64,000 nucleotides of DNA. Origin: Streptomyces omiyaensis (GTDB taxonomy: Bacteria > Actinomycetota > Actinomycetes > Streptomycetales > Streptomycetaceae). Of the stretch, positions 8,159 to 16,294 are shown in pieces. The stretch covers positions 62,001 through 126,000 of the forward strand of contig NZ_BMVV01000010.1 of NCBI RefSeq assembly GCF_014650895.1, written 5' to 3'. Position numbers and translations under genes: made by a program. Below the pieces are notes generated by a model that was not told where the DNA came from, did not search any database, and saw only the letters and a program-made list of their open reading frames with translations. Within the stretch, counting starts at the first letter, position 1. Each line of letters opens with the position of its first letter.

Positions 8159-9253
8159 CTACGCCTGTCGGCGGGCGGCGATCGCCTCGTACACCATGCC
8201 GACGAGCAGGTCGTCGGCGTCCCGGCGGCCGAACTCGGAGGCGGCGCGGGACATCTCGTACAACCGGTGCGGATCGGCCAGTACGGGCAGGACGTTGGCC
8301 TGCACCCACTGCGGCGACAGCTCCGCGTCGTCGACGAGGAGTCCGCCGCCGGCCTTGACCACCGGCTGCGCGTTGAGCCTCTGTTCGCCGTTGCCGATGG
8401 GCAGCGGGACGTAGGCGGCGGGCAGTCCGACGGCGGAGAGCTCGGCGACGGTCATCGCGCCCGCGCGGCAGAGCATCATGTCGGCCGCGGCGTACGCGAG
8501 ATCCATCCGGTCCACGTACGGTACCGGCACGTAAGGCGGCATTCCGGGCATGTTGTCCACGCGCGGCAGCTCGTTCTTGGGGCCGACCGCGTGCAGGATC
8601 TGGATGCCGGAGCGCTGGAGCACCGGGGCGACCTGCTGGACGACCTCGTTGAGCCGGCGCGCGCCCTGGGAGCCGCCGGAGACCAGCAGCGTGGGCAGGT
8701 TCGGGTCGAGGCCGAAGGCGGCGCGCGCCTCGGGCCGGACCCGGGCCCGGTCCAGGGTGGCGATGGTGTGCCGCAGCGGGATGCCGATGTAACGGGCGTT
8801 GCGGAGCTTGGAGTCCGGGGTGGCGACGGCGACCCCGGCCGCGTACCGCGAGCCGATCTTGTTGGCCAGGCCGGGCCGGGCGTTGGCCTCGTGGACCACG
8901 ATCGGCACCCCGAGCCGCTTGGCGGCCAGGTAGCCGGGGAGCGCCACGTAGCCGCCGAAGCCGACCACGCAGTCCGCCTTGGTGCGCTCCAGGATCTGCT
9001 CGGCGGCCTTGATGGTGCCGCGCAGGCGTCCGGGGACGGTGATCAGCTCGGGGGTGGGCTTGCGGGGCAGCGGTACGGCGGGGATGAGCGCCAACTCGTA
9101 GCCCCGCTCGGGCACGAGCCGGGTCTCCAGTCCCTTCTCCGTGCCCAGCGCCGTGATGCCCACGCTCGGGTCCTGCCTGCGCAGGGCGTCCGCGAGGGCG
9201 AGCGCCGGCTCGATGTGACCGGCGGTCCCCCCGCCGGCGAGTACGACATGCAC
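8159..9253 (-). CDS. murG: UDP-GlcNAc:undecaprenyl-PP-MurNAc-pentapeptide GlcNAc transferase MurG
   Basis: GT28 glycosyltransferase that converts lipid I to lipid II at the inner membrane face. The 364-aa product begins MHVVLAGGGTAGHIEPALAL, containing the first G-loop and catalytic-base region. It continues with VVGFGGYVALPGYLAA and VVHEANARPGLANK. The C-terminal domain carries the UDP-GlcNAc site: LLVSGGSQGARRLNEVV, then MLCRAGAMTVAELSAVGLPAAYVPLP. It is separated from ftsW by 5 nt and from ftsQ by 25 nt, so it is operonic. Confidence 0.97.
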   Translation of the reverse strand: MHVVLAGGGTAGHIEPALALADALRRQDPSVGITALGTEKGLETRLVPERGYELALIPAVPLPRKPTPELITVPGRLRGTIKAAEQILERTKADCVVGFGGYVALPGYLAAKRLGVPIVVHEANARPGLANKIGSRYAAGVAVATPDSKLRNARYIGIPLRHTIATLDRARVRPEARAAFGLDPNLPTLLVSGGSQGARRLNEVVQQVAPVLQRSGIQILHAVGPKNELPRVDNMPGMPPYVPVPYVDRMDLAYAAADMMLCRAGAMTVAELSAVGLPAAYVPLPIGNGEQRLNAQPVVKAGGGLLVDDAELSPQWVQANVLPVLADPHRLYEMSRAASEFGRRDADDLLVGMVYEAIAARRQA

Positions 9254-9259
9254 CGAAAT

Positions 9260-10600
9260 TCACCGCTCTCCGGACGGGCGCTTCTTGACGCGCCGTCGCA
9301 TCGACTTCCATCTCACCCCGGCCCGCTTGCCCCAGCCGGGGCGGCGCATGGCCAGGGCCGCTTTCGCGGCGGGTTCCTGTCGCGCGAAGGCGATCAGGAG
9401 CCCGACGGCGAACATGGTCGGCAGCAGGGCCGACCCCCCGTACGAGAACAGCGGGAGCGGGACGCCGGCGATCGGCAGCAGACCGAGCACCGCACCGATG
9501 TTGACCACGGCCTGCGCCGTGATCCAGGTGGTCACGCCTCCCGCGGCGAATCGAACGAAGGGGTCCTCCGTGCGTCCGGCCACGCGGATACCCGCATAGC
9601 CTAGGGCCGCGAACAGGGCGACGACCGACAGCGTCCCCGCGAGACCCAGTTCCTCACCGGTGACCGCGAAGATGAAGTCGGTGTGCGCTTCGGGCAGTTG
9701 GCCCCATTTTTCCACACTCGCACCGAGTCCGGAACCGAACCATCCCCCCGACGCCAGAGCATAGATACCGTGCGCGGCCTGGAGGCACGGGGCCCCCTCG
9801 CCGCCCGGATCGGTGGCGCCGATGCACTGGAAGCGGTCCATCCGGTGCGGGCTGGTCTTGATGAGCAGCGCACCGAGCGCTCCGGCCACCGCGAGCACGC
9901 CCACGAAGAGGCGGGTGGGGGCGCCCGCGGTCCACAGCAGGCCGAAGAGGATCGCGGTGAGGATGATCGCGGTGCCCATGTCGCCGCCGAGCATGATCAG
10001 CCCGAGCAGCATGAAGGCCCCCGGCACCAGCGGCACGAGCATGTGCTTCCACTGGGTGAGCAGTTTCATGTCCTGCTTGCGGGCGAGCAGGTCGGCGCCC
10101 CACAGGATCAGGCCCAGCTTGCCGAACTCGCTCGGCTGGAGCATGAACGGACCGCCCAGCGAGATCCAGTTCTGGTTGCCGCCGACGGAATGCCCTATCC
10201 CCGGGATCTGGACGAGCACCATGAGGAAGACCGCGCCCACCAGGATCGGGTAGGCGAGCGCCCGGTGCAGCTTCACCGGCATCCGCGAGGCGACGAGGAG
10301 CAGTCCGGTGCCCAGGAGCGCGGCGAAGAACTGCTTGCGGAAGAAGTAGGACGGCACCAGCTCGTAGCGGAGCGCCGTGATCATCGAGGCCGAGTAGACC
10401 ATCACCAGGCCGAGCGTGGTGATGAGCAGCCCCGCGCCGATGATCACGTAGTACGCCGTGAGCGGCCGGTCCCAGGCCCGCTGCGCCCGGGTGAAGAGCC
10501 CGCGCACGCCTCCCCCGCGCGCCCCCCGCGGGGTCGCGGGGGCCCGCCCTCCGCCCGGTCGGGCGGAGGGCCTGCGTGTCCCGGCGATCTTGCTCGGCAT
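9260..10600 (-). CDS. ftsW: SEDS peptidoglycan polymerase FtsW
   Basis: Polytopic SEDS-family glycosyltransferase that polymerises lipid II at the septum together with the FtsI transpeptidase. The 446-aa protein has an Arg/Pro/Gly-rich N-terminal tail of about 35 residues followed by roughly ten hydrophobic segments. Family landmarks are the SVGGNQNWISLGGPFMLQPS loop, KLGLILWGADLLA, and the large extracellular loop GSGLGASVEKWGQLPEAHTDFIFAVTGEELG. SEDS identity is certain. FtsW rather than RodA is inferred from its position between murD and murG. WhiA is known to activate ftsW in Streptomyces. Confidence 0.96.
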   Translation of the reverse strand: MPSKIAGTRRPSARPGGGRAPATPRGARGGGVRGLFTRAQRAWDRPLTAYYVIIGAGLLITTLGLVMVYSASMITALRYELVPSYFFRKQFFAALLGTGLLLVASRMPVKLHRALAYPILVGAVFLMVLVQIPGIGHSVGGNQNWISLGGPFMLQPSEFGKLGLILWGADLLARKQDMKLLTQWKHMLVPLVPGAFMLLGLIMLGGDMGTAIILTAILFGLLWTAGAPTRLFVGVLAVAGALGALLIKTSPHRMDRFQCIGATDPGGEGAPCLQAAHGIYALASGGWFGSGLGASVEKWGQLPEAHTDFIFAVTGEELGLAGTLSVVALFAALGYAGIRVAGRTEDPFVRFAAGGVTTWITAQAVVNIGAVLGLLPIAGVPLPLFSYGGSALLPTMFAVGLLIAFARQEPAAKAALAMRRPGWGKRAGVRWKSMRRRVKKRPSGER

Positions 10601-10655
10601 GGTCGCTGCCCCCTCCGGTCAGGCCCGGTACGGCCGGACCCTCGCAGTGGTCGGG

Positions 10656-12104
10656 TCAGGCGTCCCCGGTGGCGGCGAGGGCGCGGACCGCGTCCGCGAA
10701 CGCCTCGCCCCGCTTGTTGTAGTTGGTGAACATGTCCATCGAGGCGCAGGCCGGGGCCAGGAGGACGGTGTCCCCCGGCCGGGCGAGCCGGGCCGCCTCG
10801 CGGACCGCCTCGGACATCGCCCCAGTGTCGGTCCGGTCGAGGTCCACCACCGGGACCTCCGGGGCGTGTCGCGCCAGGGCTTCGCGGATCAGCGCGCGGT
10901 CCGCGCCGATCAGCACGGCCCCGCGCAGCCGCTTCGCGGACTTCTGCACCAGCTCGTCGAAGGTGGCGCCCTTGGCGAGGCCGCCGGCGATCCAGACGAT
11001 CGGGTCGTAGGCGGCCAACGAGGCTTCGGCGGCGTGGGTGTTGGTGGCCTTGGAGTCGTCGACGTAGGTCACGCCCCCGACCTCCTCGACCAGTTCGATC
11101 CGGTGCGGGTCGGGGCGGAAGGCCCGCAGCCCGTCGCGCACGGCCTTCGCGTCCACGCCGAAGGCGCGGGCGAGGGCGGCCGCGGCGAGCGCGTTGGCGA
11201 TGTTGTGCGGGGCCGGCGGCTGCACGTCGGCGACCTCGGCCAGCTCCTGGGCGTTCTTCTGCCGGTTCTCCACGAAGGCCCGGTCGACGAGGATGCCCTC
11301 GACGACGCCGAGCTGGGAGGGGCCGGGGGTGCCGAGGGTGAAGCCGATGGCCCGGCAGCCCTCCTCGACGTCGGCCTCGCGGACCAGGTCCTCGGTCACC
11401 GGGTCGGCCGCGTTGTAGACGCAGGCGACCCGGTTGCCCTCGTAGATCCGGCCCTTGTCGGCGGCGTACGCCTCCATCGAGCCGTGCCAGTCGAGGTGGT
11501 CGGGCGCCAGGTTGAGCACGGCGGCCGAGTGGGCGCGCACCGAGGGCGCCCAGTGCAGCTGGTAGCTGGAGAGCTCGACGGCGAGTACGTCGAGGTCACC
11601 GTACGGATCCTCGCCGAGGACGGCGTCGAGGAGCGAGACCCCGATGTTGCCGACGGCGGCGGTCCGCAGCCCCGCGGCCTCCAGGATGGAGGCGAGCATC
11701 CGGGTCGTGGTGGTCTTGCCGTTGGTGCCGGTGATCGCCAGCCACGGGGCCGCGTCCGGGCCCCTCAGCCGCCAGGCCAGCTCGACGTCGCCCCAGATCT
11801 CGACGCCCGCCTCGGCGGCGGCCGCGAAGAGCGGCTTGTCCGGCTGCCAGCCGGGGGTGGTGACGACCAGCTCGGTGCCGGCCGGCAGGGTCGCCCCGTC
11901 GCCGAGGCGGACGGTGATCCCCTCCGCCTCCAGCTCCGCGGCCTGCGCCCGGGAGCGCTCGTCGTCCCCGTCGTTGACGACGGTCACCACGGCGCCGCGG
12001 GCGGCCAGGGCCCGGGCGGCCGGGATGCCGGACACCCCGAGACCCGCGACCGTGACGTGCTTGCCCTGCCAGTCCAGCTCTTCGCTCACTTGTCGGCTGC
12101 CCAT
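10656..12104 (-). CDS. murD: UDP-N-acetylmuramoyl-L-alanine--D-glutamate ligase MurD
   Basis: Cytoplasmic Mur ligase that adds D-Glu to UDP-MurNAc-L-Ala. The 482-aa product has an N-terminal Rossmann-like UDP-binding domain (VTVAGLGVSGIPAARAL), an ATP-binding domain with ITGTNGKTTTTRML, and a C-terminal domain with KATNTHAAEASL and LAPACASMDMFTNYNKRGEAF. The start is ambiguous. ATG 12104 was taken. A GTG at 12089 would overlap the mraY stop in a GTGA junction and gives a protein five residues shorter. Neither has a strong ribosome site, so coupling to mraY translation is likely. Confidence 0.95.
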   Translation of the reverse strand: MGSRQVSEELDWQGKHVTVAGLGVSGIPAARALAARGAVVTVVNDGDDERSRAQAAELEAEGITVRLGDGATLPAGTELVVTTPGWQPDKPLFAAAAEAGVEIWGDVELAWRLRGPDAAPWLAITGTNGKTTTTRMLASILEAAGLRTAAVGNIGVSLLDAVLGEDPYGDLDVLAVELSSYQLHWAPSVRAHSAAVLNLAPDHLDWHGSMEAYAADKGRIYEGNRVACVYNAADPVTEDLVREADVEEGCRAIGFTLGTPGPSQLGVVEGILVDRAFVENRQKNAQELAEVADVQPPAPHNIANALAAAALARAFGVDAKAVRDGLRAFRPDPHRIELVEEVGGVTYVDDSKATNTHAAEASLAAYDPIVWIAGGLAKGATFDELVQKSAKRLRGAVLIGADRALIREALARHAPEVPVVDLDRTDTGAMSEAVREAARLARPGDTVLLAPACASMDMFTNYNKRGEAFADAVRALAATGDA

Positions 12105-13156
12105 CCCGCGTAGAAGAGGCCCAGGCCCACGATGACGCACATGCCCTGGATGATCCAGAACCGGACGACGACCAGGACCTCGGACCACCCCTTGAGTTCG
12201 AAGTGGTGCTGGAGGGGGGCCATCCGGAAGACGCGCTTGCCGGTCATCTTGAACGAGCCGACCTGGATGACCACGGACATGGTGATCAGCACGAACAGGC
12301 CGCCGAGCAGCGCGAGCAGCAGCTCCGTACGGGAGCAGATGGCGAGACCGGCGAGCGCGCCGCCGAGGGCGAGGGAGCCGGTGTCACCCATGAAGATCTT
12401 GGCGGGCGAGGTGTTCCACCACAGGAAGCCGAAGCAGGCTCCCATGAGCGCGGAGGCCACGACCGCGAGGTCGAGCGGGTCGCGGACCTCGAAGCAGGCG
12501 CTCGGGTTGGTCAGGGTCAGCGCGTTGGCGCAGGACTCCTGGAACTGCCACAGCCCGATGAAGGTGTAGGCGCCGAAGACCATCACGGAGGCGCCGGTGG
12601 CCAGGCCGTCCAGACCGTCCGTCAGGTTCACGCCGTTGGACATGGCCAGGATCATGAAGAGCGCCCAGACCACGAAGAGGACCGGGCCGATCGCCCAGCC
12701 GAAGTCGGTGATGAAGGAGAGCTTCGTGGAGGCCGGGGTGAGCCCGCGCAGGTCGGCGAACTGAAGCGAGAGCACCGCGAAGGCGATGCCGACGATGAGC
12801 TGGCCGGCCATCTTCGCCTTGGCCCGCAGGCCCAGCGAACGCTGCTTGACGATCTTGATGTAGTCGTCGAGGAAGCCGACCAGGCCCATGCCGGTCATCA
12901 GGAACAGCACCAGGACGCCCGAGTAGGTCGGGTCCTCGCCGGTGATGACCTTGGCCAGGGCGTACGCGATGAGCGTGGCCAGGATGAAGGAGATGCCGCC
13001 CATGGTGGGCGTGCCCTTCTTCCCGGCGTGGCCGCGGGGGCCGTCGTCCCGGATGAACTGCCCGTATCCCTTGCGGGCCAGCAGCTTGATGAGCAGCGGG
13101 GTGCCGATCAGGGTGAGGAAGAGGCCGATGGCCCCCGCGAAGAGGATCTGCCTCAT
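12086..13156 (-). CDS. mraY: Phospho-N-acetylmuramoyl-pentapeptide transferase MraY
   Basis: Integral membrane phosphosugar transferase that forms lipid I from UDP-MurNAc-pentapeptide and undecaprenyl phosphate. The 356-aa protein has about ten membrane helices. Catalytic Asp-containing loops are seen in GTPTMGGISF, GFLDDYIKI (DDY), NLTDGLDGLA and FMGDTGSLALGG, with the HHFELKGWSE motif near the C-terminus. It overlaps murF by 4 nt (ATGA) upstream and murD downstream, so it is translated within a coupled block. Confidence 0.97.
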   Translation of the reverse strand: MRQILFAGAIGLFLTLIGTPLLIKLLARKGYGQFIRDDGPRGHAGKKGTPTMGGISFILATLIAYALAKVITGEDPTYSGVLVLFLMTGMGLVGFLDDYIKIVKQRSLGLRAKAKMAGQLIVGIAFAVLSLQFADLRGLTPASTKLSFITDFGWAIGPVLFVVWALFMILAMSNGVNLTDGLDGLATGASVMVFGAYTFIGLWQFQESCANALTLTNPSACFEVRDPLDLAVVASALMGACFGFLWWNTSPAKIFMGDTGSLALGGALAGLAICSRTELLLALLGGLFVLITMSVVIQVGSFKMTGKRVFRMAPLQHHFELKGWSEVLVVVRFWIIQGMCVIVGLGLFYAGWAADK

Positions 13157-14577
13157 CGGCCCGATACCTCGCCCTCAGCGTCGAGCAGCGCGAGTGCGAC
13201 CTGCTCGAGACCGACCGACCGGGACGCCTTCACCAGGACCACGTCCCCCGGGCGCAGCTCCCTGCGCAACAGGTCGACAGCCGCCTGCGCGTCGGACACG
13301 TGCACCGACTCCTCACCCCACGAACCCTCGTTATAGGCGCCCAGTTGCAGCCAGGACGCTTCCCTGTCCCCGACCGCGACGAGCTTGCTGACGTTGAGCC
13401 GGACGGCGAGCCGTCCGACCGCGTCGTGCTCGGCGAGCGACGCGTCACCGAGCTCGGCCATCTTGCCGAGCACCGCCCACGTACGGGCCCCGCGGGCCTG
13501 TCCGGCCCGGCCCATGGCCGCGAGCGCGCGCAGGGCGGCTCGCATGGACTCGGGGTTCGCGTTGTAGGCGTCGTTGACGATCGTCACGCCGTCCGGACGC
13601 TCGGTGACCTCCATGCGCCAGCGCGACAGGGAGCCGGCCTCGGAGAGCGCGGTGGCGATCTCCTCGACAGGCATGCCCAGCTCGTGCGCGACGGCGGCCG
13701 CTGCGAGCGCGTTCGACACGTGGTGCTCACCGTACAGGCGCAAGGTCACGTCGCTGCACCCGGTGGGTGTGTGAAGCTTGAAAGAGGGCTGTCCGCTTCC
13801 TGTGAGACGGACGTTCTCGGCACGTACGGCCGCTTCGTCCGCTTCGCCGAAGAGGGTCACGCGGGCCTTGGTGCGGCTCGCCATGGCGCGGACGAGGGGG
13901 TCGTCGGCGTTGAGGACCGCGATGCCGCCGTCCTCGGCGGACGGCAGGGACTCGACGAGCTCGCCCTTGGCCTCGGCGATCTGCTCGCGTCCGCCGAACT
14001 CGCCGATGTGGGCGGTGCCCACGTTCAGGACGAGCCCGATCCGGGGCGGGGTGAGCCCGGTCAGGTAGCGGATGTGGCCGATCCCGCGGGCGCCCATCTC
14101 CAGGACGAGGTGCCGGGTCTCCCCGGTCGCCCTGAGCGCGGTGAGCGGCAGGCCGATCTCGTTGTTGAGGGAGCCGGGCGTCCAGACGGTGGGCGCGTGG
14201 CGGTCGAGGACCTGGGCGATGAGGTCCTTGGTGGAGGTCTTGCCGGCGGAGCCGGTGAGGGCGACGACATCGGTGCCGAGCCGCTCGACGACCGCGCGGG
14301 CGAGGGCGCCCAGCGCGGCCTGCACGTCGTCCACGACGATCGCGGGGACGCCGAGGGGGCGGACGGCGAGGACCGCCGTCGCGCCCGCCGCGACGGCGCG
14401 GTCCGCGTAGTCGTGGCCGTCGACGCGCTCCCCGGCGAAGGCGGCGAAGAGGCTGCCGGGCTTCACCTCACGGGAGTCGATGACGACGGGCCCGGTGATC
14501 CGGGCGCCCGGATCCGGTATGTCGTGCGCCTGCCCGCCGACGATTTCGGCGATCTCGGCGAGGGAGAGGGCGATCAC
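13153..14577 (-). CDS. murF: UDP-MurNAc-tripeptide--D-Ala-D-Ala ligase MurF
   Basis: Mur ligase that adds D-Ala-D-Ala to complete the pentapeptide. The 474-aa product shows the N-terminal substrate domain with DSREVKPGSLFAAFAGERVDGH, the P-loop LTGSAGKTSTKDLIAQVL, the carbamoyl-Lys region VLEMGARGIGHI, and a C-terminal domain beginning at VTIVNDAYNANPESMRAAL, the MurF-specific NDAYNANP motif. It lies 4 nt from murE and overlaps mraY by 4 nt. Confidence 0.97.
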   Translation of the reverse strand: MIALSLAEIAEIVGGQAHDIPDPGARITGPVVIDSREVKPGSLFAAFAGERVDGHDYADRAVAAGATAVLAVRPLGVPAIVVDDVQAALGALARAVVERLGTDVVALTGSAGKTSTKDLIAQVLDRHAPTVWTPGSLNNEIGLPLTALRATGETRHLVLEMGARGIGHIRYLTGLTPPRIGLVLNVGTAHIGEFGGREQIAEAKGELVESLPSAEDGGIAVLNADDPLVRAMASRTKARVTLFGEADEAAVRAENVRLTGSGQPSFKLHTPTGCSDVTLRLYGEHHVSNALAAAAVAHELGMPVEEIATALSEAGSLSRWRMEVTERPDGVTIVNDAYNANPESMRAALRALAAMGRAGQARGARTWAVLGKMAELGDASLAEHDAVGRLAVRLNVSKLVAVGDREASWLQLGAYNEGSWGEESVHVSDAQAAVDLLRRELRPGDVVLVKASRSVGLEQVALALLDAEGEVSGR

Positions 14578-14581
14578 TGCT

Positions 14582-16276
14582 TCATCCCTGACTGTTCTGG
14601 TGACGGTGTTCGATCGCTGCGCCGGCCGGTGCCCCGGTCGTCGCCTCGATCGCTTCGCGGAGGACCTGGCGGTCGTCGAAGGGACGGACCTTCCCGGCGA
14701 TCTCCTGGCCCTGTTCGTGGCCCTTGCCGGCGACCAGGACGGTGTCCCCCGGCCGGGCGCGGGCGACGGCCGCGGCGACGGCGGCGGCCCGGTCGGGTTC
14801 GACCAGGACGTCGCCGCGCTCCGCGGCGGGCACCTCGGCGGCGCCCGCGAGCATCGCGGTGAGGATCGCGAGCGGGTCCTCGGAGCGGGGGTTGTCGGAG
14901 GTCAGTACGGCGGTGTCGGCGAGCCGGGCCGCGGCGGCGCCCATCGGGCCGCGCTTGGTGGTGTCCCGGTCGCCGCCGCAGCCGATGACCACGTGCAGCC
15001 GGCCCTCGGTGACCTCGCGCAGCGAGCGCAGCACCGATTCGACGGCGTCGGTCTTGTGCGCGTAGTCGACGACGGCGAGGTACGGCTGGCCGGCGTCGAC
15101 GCGCTCCAGGCGGCCGGGGACGCCGGGGACGGCGGCGACGCCGTCGGCGGCGGTCCGCGGGTCGAGCCCCGCGGTGGCCAGGGTCGCGACGGCGGCGAGG
15201 GTGTTGGCGACGTTGAAGGGGCCGGGCAGCGGGGCGGTGGCGGGGATCCGCACGCCGTCCGGGCCGACGGCCGTGAAGGTGGAGCCGGCGGCGCCCAGGA
15301 CGACGTCCTCGGCCCGCCAGTCGGCGTCGGCACGGCCCTCGGCGGAGAAGGTGACGACCGGGACGGCCGCCTCCTTCGCGAGCCGGCGGCCGTACTCGTC
15401 GTCGGCGTTCACCACGCCGATCCGGCTGCGCTCGGGGGTGAAGAGCGTGGCCTTGGCCCGGAAGTAGTCCTCCATGTCGGAGTGGAACTCCATGTGCTCC
15501 GGGCTGAGGTTGTTGAAGACGGCGACGTCGAAGACGCAGCCGTCGACCCGGCCGAGCACGAGGGCGTGGCTGGAGACCTCCATGGCGACCGCCTCGACGC
15601 CGCGCTCGCGCATGACGGCGAAGAGGGCCTGGAGGTCGGTGGCCTCGGGGGTGGTGCGCTCCGACTTGATGCGCTCGTCGCCGATCCGCATCTCGACGGT
15701 GCCGACGAGGCCGGTGTGTCGGCCGGCGCCGCGCAGTCCGCCCTCGACGAGGTAGGCGGTGGTGGTCTTGCCGGAGGTGCCGGTGATGCCGATCTGGAGG
15801 AGAGCGGCGCCGGGGCGGCCGTAGATCTCGGCGGCGAGTTCGCCCATCCGGCCGCGCGGGTTCCCGACGACGAGGACGGGCAGGCCGGTGGCGGCGGCGC
15901 GGTCGGCTCCGGTCGGGTCGGTGAGGACCGCGGCGGCGCCGAGGCCGGCGGCCTGGGCGACGAAGTCGGCTCCGTGCAGGCGGGCACCGGGCAGGGCCGC
16001 GTACACGTCCCCGGGGCGTACCGCCCGGGAGTCGTGGGTGATGCCCGAGACGGGGACGTCCTGTGCGGCGTCGGGGATCTCGGTGCCCAGCCGTGCCGCG
16101 AGCTCGCCCAGGGGTGTCGGGCGGGCCCGCTCCGGGCGGGGCGGGGCGGTTCGGGACTGATCAGCGTGTGGCACGGCGGTGAGCGTACCGGGCTCACCCT
16201 GCGGGGGACCAAACGAGCCGGGGGCGTCGCCGGAGTTCGATTTCCGGTTCCCGGAGTGGGGGGTGATCGTCGTCAC
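14582..16276 (-). CDS. murE: UDP-MurNAc-L-Ala-D-Glu--diaminopimelate ligase MurE
   Basis: Mur ligase that adds diaminopimelate as the third stem residue. The 564-aa product has an extended, non-conserved N-terminus of about 45 residues, followed by ELAARLGTEIP and HDSRAVRPGDVYAALPG. The P-loop is ITGTSGKTTTAYLVEGG. The DNPR motif (TSDNPRSEDPLAIL) specifies diaminopimelate rather than lysine. Streptomycetes carry LL-DAP, and MurE of this type is used for both isomers. The extra N-terminus may mean that the true start is further in, so the start is uncertain. Confidence 0.95.
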   Translation of the reverse strand: MTTITPHSGNRKSNSGDAPGSFGPPQGEPGTLTAVPHADQSRTAPPRPERARPTPLGELAARLGTEIPDAAQDVPVSGITHDSRAVRPGDVYAALPGARLHGADFVAQAAGLGAAAVLTDPTGADRAAATGLPVLVVGNPRGRMGELAAEIYGRPGAALLQIGITGTSGKTTTAYLVEGGLRGAGRHTGLVGTVEMRIGDERIKSERTTPEATDLQALFAVMRERGVEAVAMEVSSHALVLGRVDGCVFDVAVFNNLSPEHMEFHSDMEDYFRAKATLFTPERSRIGVVNADDEYGRRLAKEAAVPVVTFSAEGRADADWRAEDVVLGAAGSTFTAVGPDGVRIPATAPLPGPFNVANTLAAVATLATAGLDPRTAADGVAAVPGVPGRLERVDAGQPYLAVVDYAHKTDAVESVLRSLREVTEGRLHVVIGCGGDRDTTKRGPMGAAAARLADTAVLTSDNPRSEDPLAILTAMLAGAAEVPAAERGDVLVEPDRAAAVAAAVARARPGDTVLVAGKGHEQGQEIAGKVRPFDDRQVLREAIEATTGAPAGAAIEHRHQNSQG

Positions 16277-16294
16277 TGGTGGTGCTCCCGGGGG